Below, piece by piece: positions 60,340 to 64,000 of a stretch of 64,000 bases of DNA. The translations under genes and the position numbers were made by a program. The stretch is from Nereida ignava (GTDB taxonomy: Bacteria > Pseudomonadota > Alphaproteobacteria > Rhodobacterales > Rhodobacteraceae): NCBI RefSeq assembly GCF_001049735.1, contig NZ_CVPC01000006.1:1-64000 (forward strand), given 5' to 3'. Within the stretch, counting starts at the first letter, position 1. Each line of letters opens with the position of its first letter. A model generated the notes under the pieces. That model was not told the DNA's origin and did no database searches. It saw only the letters and a list, made by a program, of their open reading frames with translations.

Positions 60340-61788
60340 ATGCGACGTATGCGAAACGTAAAAATTGTAGCGACCCTTGGGCCTGCATCGAATGACTATG
60401 AAATGATCCGCAAGCTGCACGAGGCGGGCGCAGACGTGTTCCGCTTGAACATGAGCCACGGCGATCATGATGAAATCCGCGCACGCCACGAGATCATTCG
60501 TCAGGTTGAAAAAGACCTCGATAGCCCGATTGCGATTCTGGCTGATCTTCAGGGGCCAAAGTTGCGTGTCGGAACGTTTGCTAATCCAGAAGGCGAAGAC
60601 CTTGTCGAGGGCGCTCAGTTCCGTCTTGATCTTGACGAGGCTGAGGGTGACGCAAAACGCGTCCGCCTGCCGCACCCAGAGATTTTTGAGGCGCTGCAAG
60701 CTGGTGCGCATTTGCTGGTCAATGACGGTAAAATTAAGCTTCGCGTTGATGCGTGTGGCAAAGACTTTGCTGACTGCACCGTGCTTGCGGGCGGTGTGAT
60801 TTCGAACCGCAAAGGCGTGAACGTACCCGATGTGGTGTTGCCGCTGAAGGCGCTGTCGGAAAAAGACCGCGCTGATCTTGAGTTTGTTTGCCAGCTTGGT
60901 GTGGATTGGCTTGCGCTGTCTTTCGTTCAGCGCCCCGAGGATGTGTACGAGGCGCGCGCGCTGGCCAACGGTCGTGCAGCTGTGTTGTCGAAGATTGAAA
61001 AACCTGCGGCAGTACAGGCGTTTGATGAAATTTTGCGCGTCAGTGACGGTATCATGGTGGCCCGTGGTGATTTGGGTGTTGAGCTGCCTGTACAGAACGT
61101 GCCGCCAATTCAAAAACAGTTGGTGCGTAAGTGCCGTGCAGCGGCCAAGCCGGTTATTGTTGCAACTCAGATGCTTGAGTCGATGATCGAGAGCCCGATG
61201 CCCACGCGTGCCGAGGTTAGTGATGTCGCAACGGCAATTTATGAAGGCACTGATGCGATCATGCTGTCAGCGGAATCCGCGGCGGGTAACTTTCCGATCG
61301 AAGCGGTGACCACCATGAATAACGTGGCAGTCGAGGTCGAAAATGATCCGACCTACACAGATATTATTGAAAACACGCGTTCAGCTAAACGTACTACTGT
61401 GGCTGATGGTATTGTTGCGGCGGCTCGTGAAATTGCAGAGACGACTGATGTGAAAGCGATTTGCTGTTTTACGCAATCCGGCACCACAGCGCTTTTGACA
61501 GCCCGTGAGCGCCCGCGCGTGCCGATCATCGCATTGACATCTCAGCGTGAAACAGCGCGGCGTTTGTCGCTTTCATGGGGAACGAACTGCACTATGACGC
61601 CGGATGTTGAGCGCTTCAAAATGGCTGTGGTTGCTGCTGCGCGCGCGGCGCGCAAACTGGGTATGGCAACTGAAACGGACCAGATTGTTGTCACCGCAGG
61701 CGTGCCTTTCAACCAAGCAGGTACAACCAACATCCTGCGCGTCGCCCCATGTGAAGAAAGGTTGATTTTCCGCACTGACCCTGAATGA
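60340..61788 (+). CDS. pyk: Pyruvate kinase
   Basis: It makes pyruvate and ATP from phosphoenolpyruvate and ADP. The 482-residue protein shows VATLGPASND, FRLNMSHG, the catalytic lysine in LSKIEKPAAV, VARGDLGVELP, and TQMLESMIESPMPTRAEVSDVA. The C-terminal domain is complete. It diverges from the N-formylglutamate amidohydrolase gene by about 127 bp. A small membrane protein gene follows after 30 bp. Confidence 0.97.
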   Translation: MRRMRNVKIVATLGPASNDYEMIRKLHEAGADVFRLNMSHGDHDEIRARHEIIRQVEKDLDSPIAILADLQGPKLRVGTFANPEGEDLVEGAQFRLDLDEAEGDAKRVRLPHPEIFEALQAGAHLLVNDGKIKLRVDACGKDFADCTVLAGGVISNRKGVNVPDVVLPLKALSEKDRADLEFVCQLGVDWLALSFVQRPEDVYEARALANGRAAVLSKIEKPAAVQAFDEILRVSDGIMVARGDLGVELPVQNVPPIQKQLVRKCRAAAKPVIVATQMLESMIESPMPTRAEVSDVATAIYEGTDAIMLSAESAAGNFPIEAVTTMNNVAVEVENDPTYTDIIENTRSAKRTTVADGIVAAAREIAETTDVKAICCFTQSGTTALLTARERPRVPIIALTSQRETARRLSLSWGTNCTMTPDVERFKMAVVAAARAARKLGMATETDQIVVTAGVPFNQAGTTNILRVAPCEERLIFRTDPE

Positions 61789-61818
61789 TACCAAGTGTAT
61801 TTATTTAAGGGGTAGGGT

Positions 61819-62043
61819 GTGCAAACCGACTTTTATTTTGTGCTGGGACTGGTGTTTGCGGTTCTGGCCGTTCCGTCGATATTTTCCGCTTATGCAGAGG
61901 GGCGCAGTCCGCGCCTTTCTGCTCTTCTTGTTCTGATTTCGGGCGGCCTGTTGGCCTATGCGGTTACCACAAAGCCAGGTGGCTACGAAGTTGCGGAAAT
62001 TCCGTCTGTGGTGATTGCGGTGATTGGTCAGCTTCTTCCCTAG
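61819..62043 (+). CDS. Small membrane protein of unknown function
   Basis: A 74-residue protein starting at GTG with AAGGGGTAGG ahead of it. Two membrane helices (about residues 5-25 and 34-53) enclose a short basic loop, followed by a polar stretch and a hydrophobic end. I recall similar proteins between pyk and rpmI in roseobacters, with no function assigned. It is probably co-transcribed with pyk. Confidence 0.75.
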   Translation: MQTDFYFVLGLVFAVLAVPSIFSAYAEGRSPRLSALLVLISGGLLAYAVTTKPGGYEVAEIPSVVIAVIGQLLP

Positions 62044-62164
62044 TTTGCAGGACTTTTGTCTTGCACTTTTTGCCGCCGCAGCCTAATGCAGCGGTTCCAC
62101 CGACGACAGCGGGCTCATTGGCATGCCTGAGTCGTTTTGAAAACTCTACGATTAGGAGATGAAA

Positions 62165-62365
62165 ATGCCTAAGATGAAGACCAAGTCGAGCTGCAAAAAA
62201 CGGTTCAAGGTCACGGCTAAAGGCCGTGTCAAAGCAGGTCAGGCCGGCAAACGCCACGGTATGATCAAACGTACAAACAAATTCCTCCGCGATGCTCGCG
62301 GGACCACAACGCTCTCGGCACCTGATGAGAAAATCATCAAGTCGATGATGCCCTATTCGCGCTAA
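62165..62365 (+). CDS. rpmI: 50S ribosomal protein L35
   Basis: A 66-residue basic ribosomal protein with the usual [17 protein letters not shown] start and [10 protein letters not shown] core. The ATG at 62165 has AGGAG at 7-nt spacing; an upstream in-frame ATG at 62159 overlaps that site and is rejected. rplT follows after 14 bp. infC, often ahead of rpmI in other bacteria, is not present here. Confidence 0.96.
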   Translation: MPKMKTKSSCKKRFKVTAKGRVKAGQAGKRHGMIKRTNKFLRDARGTTTLSAPDEKIIKSMMPYSR

Positions 62366-62379
62366 GGAGGTCCTGATCA

Positions 62380-62742
62380 ATGGCACGCGTTAAAGGTGGG
62401 ACCACAACCCACGCCCGTCACAAAAAAGTCACTGATGCAGCGAAAGGCTACTACGGCCGTCGCAAAAATACCTTCAAGGTAGCGCGTCAAGCAGTCGACA
62501 AAGCTAACCAATATGCAACACGCGACCGTAAGAACCGTAAGCGCCAATTCCGCGCGCTTTGGATCCAACGGATTAATGCTGCAGTTCGTTTGAACGATGA
62601 AGCGCTGACATACAGCAAGTTCATCAACGGTCTGTCCCTTGCGGGTATCGAAGTGGACCGTAAAGTTCTGGCCGATCTGGCCGTGAACGAACCACAAGCG
62701 TTTACAGCCATCGTTGAAAAAGCGAAGGCGGCGCTCGCATAA
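62380..62742 (+). CDS. rplT: 50S ribosomal protein L20
   Basis: A 120-residue basic protein that binds 23S rRNA early in assembly. [29 protein letters not shown] and the [11 protein letters not shown] block are typical. AAGGAGGT lies ahead of the ATG. It is preceded by rpmI and followed by a strong terminator. In E. coli L20 represses its operon by binding the leader; whether that holds here is unknown. Confidence 0.97.
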   Translation: MARVKGGTTTHARHKKVTDAAKGYYGRRKNTFKVARQAVDKANQYATRDRKNRKRQFRALWIQRINAAVRLNDEALTYSKFINGLSLAGIEVDRKVLADLAVNEPQAFTAIVEKAKAALA

Positions 62743-62769
62743 ATCACTCCCTTTGGGATTGAGCATTTT

Positions 62770-62805
62770 AAAGCCGTGCGCCTTTTGGGCGTGCGGCTTT
62801 TCTTA
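62770..62805 (+). terminator. Intrinsic terminator after rplT
   Basis: AAAGCCGTGCGCC pairs with GGCGTGCGGCTTT (two wobble pairs) and is followed by TTCTTATTC, 27 nt after the rplT stop. pheS therefore needs its own promoter in the following 150 bp, which otherwise contains nothing I recognise. Confidence 0.85.
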
Positions 62806-62957
62806 TTCTAAAGCGGACGACTGACGTGATTGCGCCCTTTTATCTTCACAGGCGCAAAAGCGACATGGTGGCTTAATCTGCTCTACGCGGTTGAAACGAA
62901 ACTCTTACGCCGCTAACGAATTGAAAACGACGCAACGCATTGCAAACGGAGTATCTC

Positions 62958-64000
62958 TTGACCGATCTACGTACCAAATACCTTAGCCTGATCGCGGAGG
63001 CGCAGGATGCTGCGGTTCTGGAAGATTTGCGTGTGCAAGCCGTTGGCAAAAAAGGCGAAATCAGCCTTCAGATGCGTGAATTGGGTAAAATGACACCGGA
63101 GCAGCGGCAAGAAGCTGGACCGATGTTGAACGCACTGAAAAACGAAATTAATTCTGCGTTGGCTGCCAAAAAAGAAGCGCTTGAAGATGCGGTTCTTAAT
63201 GAACGTTTGCGTACCGAGTGGCTGGACGTGACATTGCCGTCGCGTGGACGTCCTGCAGGTACGTTGCACCCGATCAGTCAGGTCTGGGAAGAAGTCACCG
63301 CAATTTTCGCCGACATGGGCTTTTCCGTTGCAGAAGGCCCCCAGATCGAGAGCGATTGGTACAACTTTGATGCGCTCAATATCCCGGGGCACCACCCTGC
63401 GCGCGCCGAGATGGACACTTTTTACACTCACCGTGCCGAGGGCGATGATCGCCCGCCGCACGTGTTGCGTACCCACACCAGCCCGGTGCAAATTCGTAGC
63501 ATGGAAGCCAATGGTGCACCGATCCGCGTAATCTGTCCGGGTCGTGTTTACCGCGCTGATTATGACCAAACCCATACGCCCATGTTCCACCAAGTCGAAG
63601 GTTTGGCGCTTGATAAGAACATCTCAATGGCCAACCTCAAGTGGGTTCTTGAAGAGTTCGTGAAGGCATTCTTTGAGGTCGACGACGTTGAGCTTCGGTT
63701 CCGCGCGTCCCACTTCCCGTTCACAGAGCCATCCGCAGAAGTGGACATTCGCTGCTCATGGGAGGGTGGCACGCTTAAAGTGGGTGAAGGGGATGATTGG
63801 CTCGAAATCCTTGGTTCAGGCATGGTGCACCCCAAGGTAATTGCTGCGGGTGGCATTGATCCGGACGTGTACCAAGGCTTTGCGTTTGGTGTTGGTATAG
63901 ACCGCATCGCGATGCTGAAATACGGCATTCCAGACCTGCGTGCGTTCTTTGACAGTGATCTGCGTTGGTTGCGTCACTACGGATTTGCATCGCTCGATCA
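62958..64000 (+). CDS. pheS: Phenylalanine--tRNA ligase alpha subunit, cut by window end
   Basis: PheS and PheT charge tRNA-Phe. The frame runs off the window after 347 residues, only about ten short of a normal end (the last residues read HYGFASLD). The N-terminal coiled coil covers about 1-90, then the class II core: [38 protein letters not shown], and [13 protein letters not shown]. The start is a TTG at 62958 with GGAG at 6-nt spacing; no ATG or GTG is better placed. A TTG start on an essential gene suggests restrained translation. Confidence 0.95.
   Translation, partial: MTDLRTKYLSLIAEAQDAAVLEDLRVQAVGKKGEISLQMRELGKMTPEQRQEAGPMLNALKNEINSALAAKKEALEDAVLNERLRTEWLDVTLPSRGRPAGTLHPISQVWEEVTAIFADMGFSVAEGPQIESDWYNFDALNIPGHHPARAEMDTFYTHRAEGDDRPPHVLRTHTSPVQIRSMEANGAPIRVICPGRVYRADYDQTHTPMFHQVEGLALDKNISMANLKWVLEEFVKAFFEVDDVELRFRASHFPFTEPSAEVDIRCSWEGGTLKVGEGDDWLEILGSGMVHPKVIAAGGIDPDVYQGFAFGVGIDRIAMLKYGIPDLRAFFDSDLRWLRHYGFASLD

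Noticed and set aside
60049-61113. Minus-strand frame of 354 codons opposite pyk
   Set aside because: Pyruvate kinase is unmistakable on the other strand; the frame is rich in His, Arg, Gln and Cys and has no domain.

Overview
The window looks like a chromosomal core segment of a marine alphaproteobacterium of the Roseobacter group (Rhodobacteraceae). This rests on several things seen in it: the 3' end of an rRNA operon followed by an initiator tRNA, an Mcl1-type malyl-CoA lyase, an aa3 oxidase subunit IV microprotein, FtsEX next to a zinc-ribbon protein, TIGR02302/DUF4175, and the gene order pgsA-moaD-moaE and rpmI-rplT-pheS. I cannot name the species. Gene density is very high, with many 4-bp ATGA overlaps and no insertion sequence, prophage, CRISPR array or defence island that I can recognise.

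Layout. 1-626: 5S rRNA, a terminator-like hairpin, tRNA-fMet. 846-3284: a LysR regulator, then pgsA-moaD-moaE. 3289-7760: an OmpA/BON envelope protein with a small coiled-coil partner, ubiA, rsmE and a membrane protein. 7833-14000: gshA; the minus-strand set pyrB / tail-anchored protein / degenerate pyrC / plsY; a family-4-like uracil-DNA glycosylase and moaB. 14084-21360: an RND efflux pair, a DsbD-N protein, YqgE and Sua5. 21478-26394: a DmdC-like acyl-CoA dehydrogenase with an MBL hydrolase, an Lrp regulator, and small proteins including cytochrome oxidase subunit IV. 26407-31635: azlCD, then fdhD-mobA-mobB-[DUF429-like::moeA]. 31638-39955: greA, ETF-quinone oxidoreductase, a TPR protein, ispE, a polyprenyl diphosphate synthase and a methyltransferase. 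39998-43345: a second LysR with a divergent 49-aa protein, then phaB and phaA. 43553-54906: tag, tlpA, argH-lysA, TIGR02302, ftsEX-plsC and accA. 55047-60212: mcl1 diverging from dgcN-dgcA-D-aminotransferase, then DUF1244 and an N-formylglutamate amidohydrolase. 60340-64000: pyk, rpmI-rplT and pheS (cut by the window end).

Themes. Molybdenum cofactor genes occur in three separate places (moaDE, moaB, fdhD-mobAB-moeA). Acyl-CoA and C4/C5 metabolism is well represented (ETF-QO, acyl-CoA dehydrogenase, phaAB, mcl1, accA). Cell-envelope genes are scattered throughout.

The most unusual points are: a dihydroorotase homologue that has lost its HxH and catalytic Asp and lies in an operon with pyrB and an unrecognised tail-anchored protein; an apparent RNase H-fold (DUF429-like) domain fused to MoeA; a uracil-DNA glycosylase that has lost its iron-sulfur cysteines; an FdhD with half of its CxxC; a lipoprotein that resembles a permuted papain-type enzyme; and two palindromes in the mcl1/dgcN divergent promoter region. 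Everything here was read by eye from the sequence; no database search was possible.
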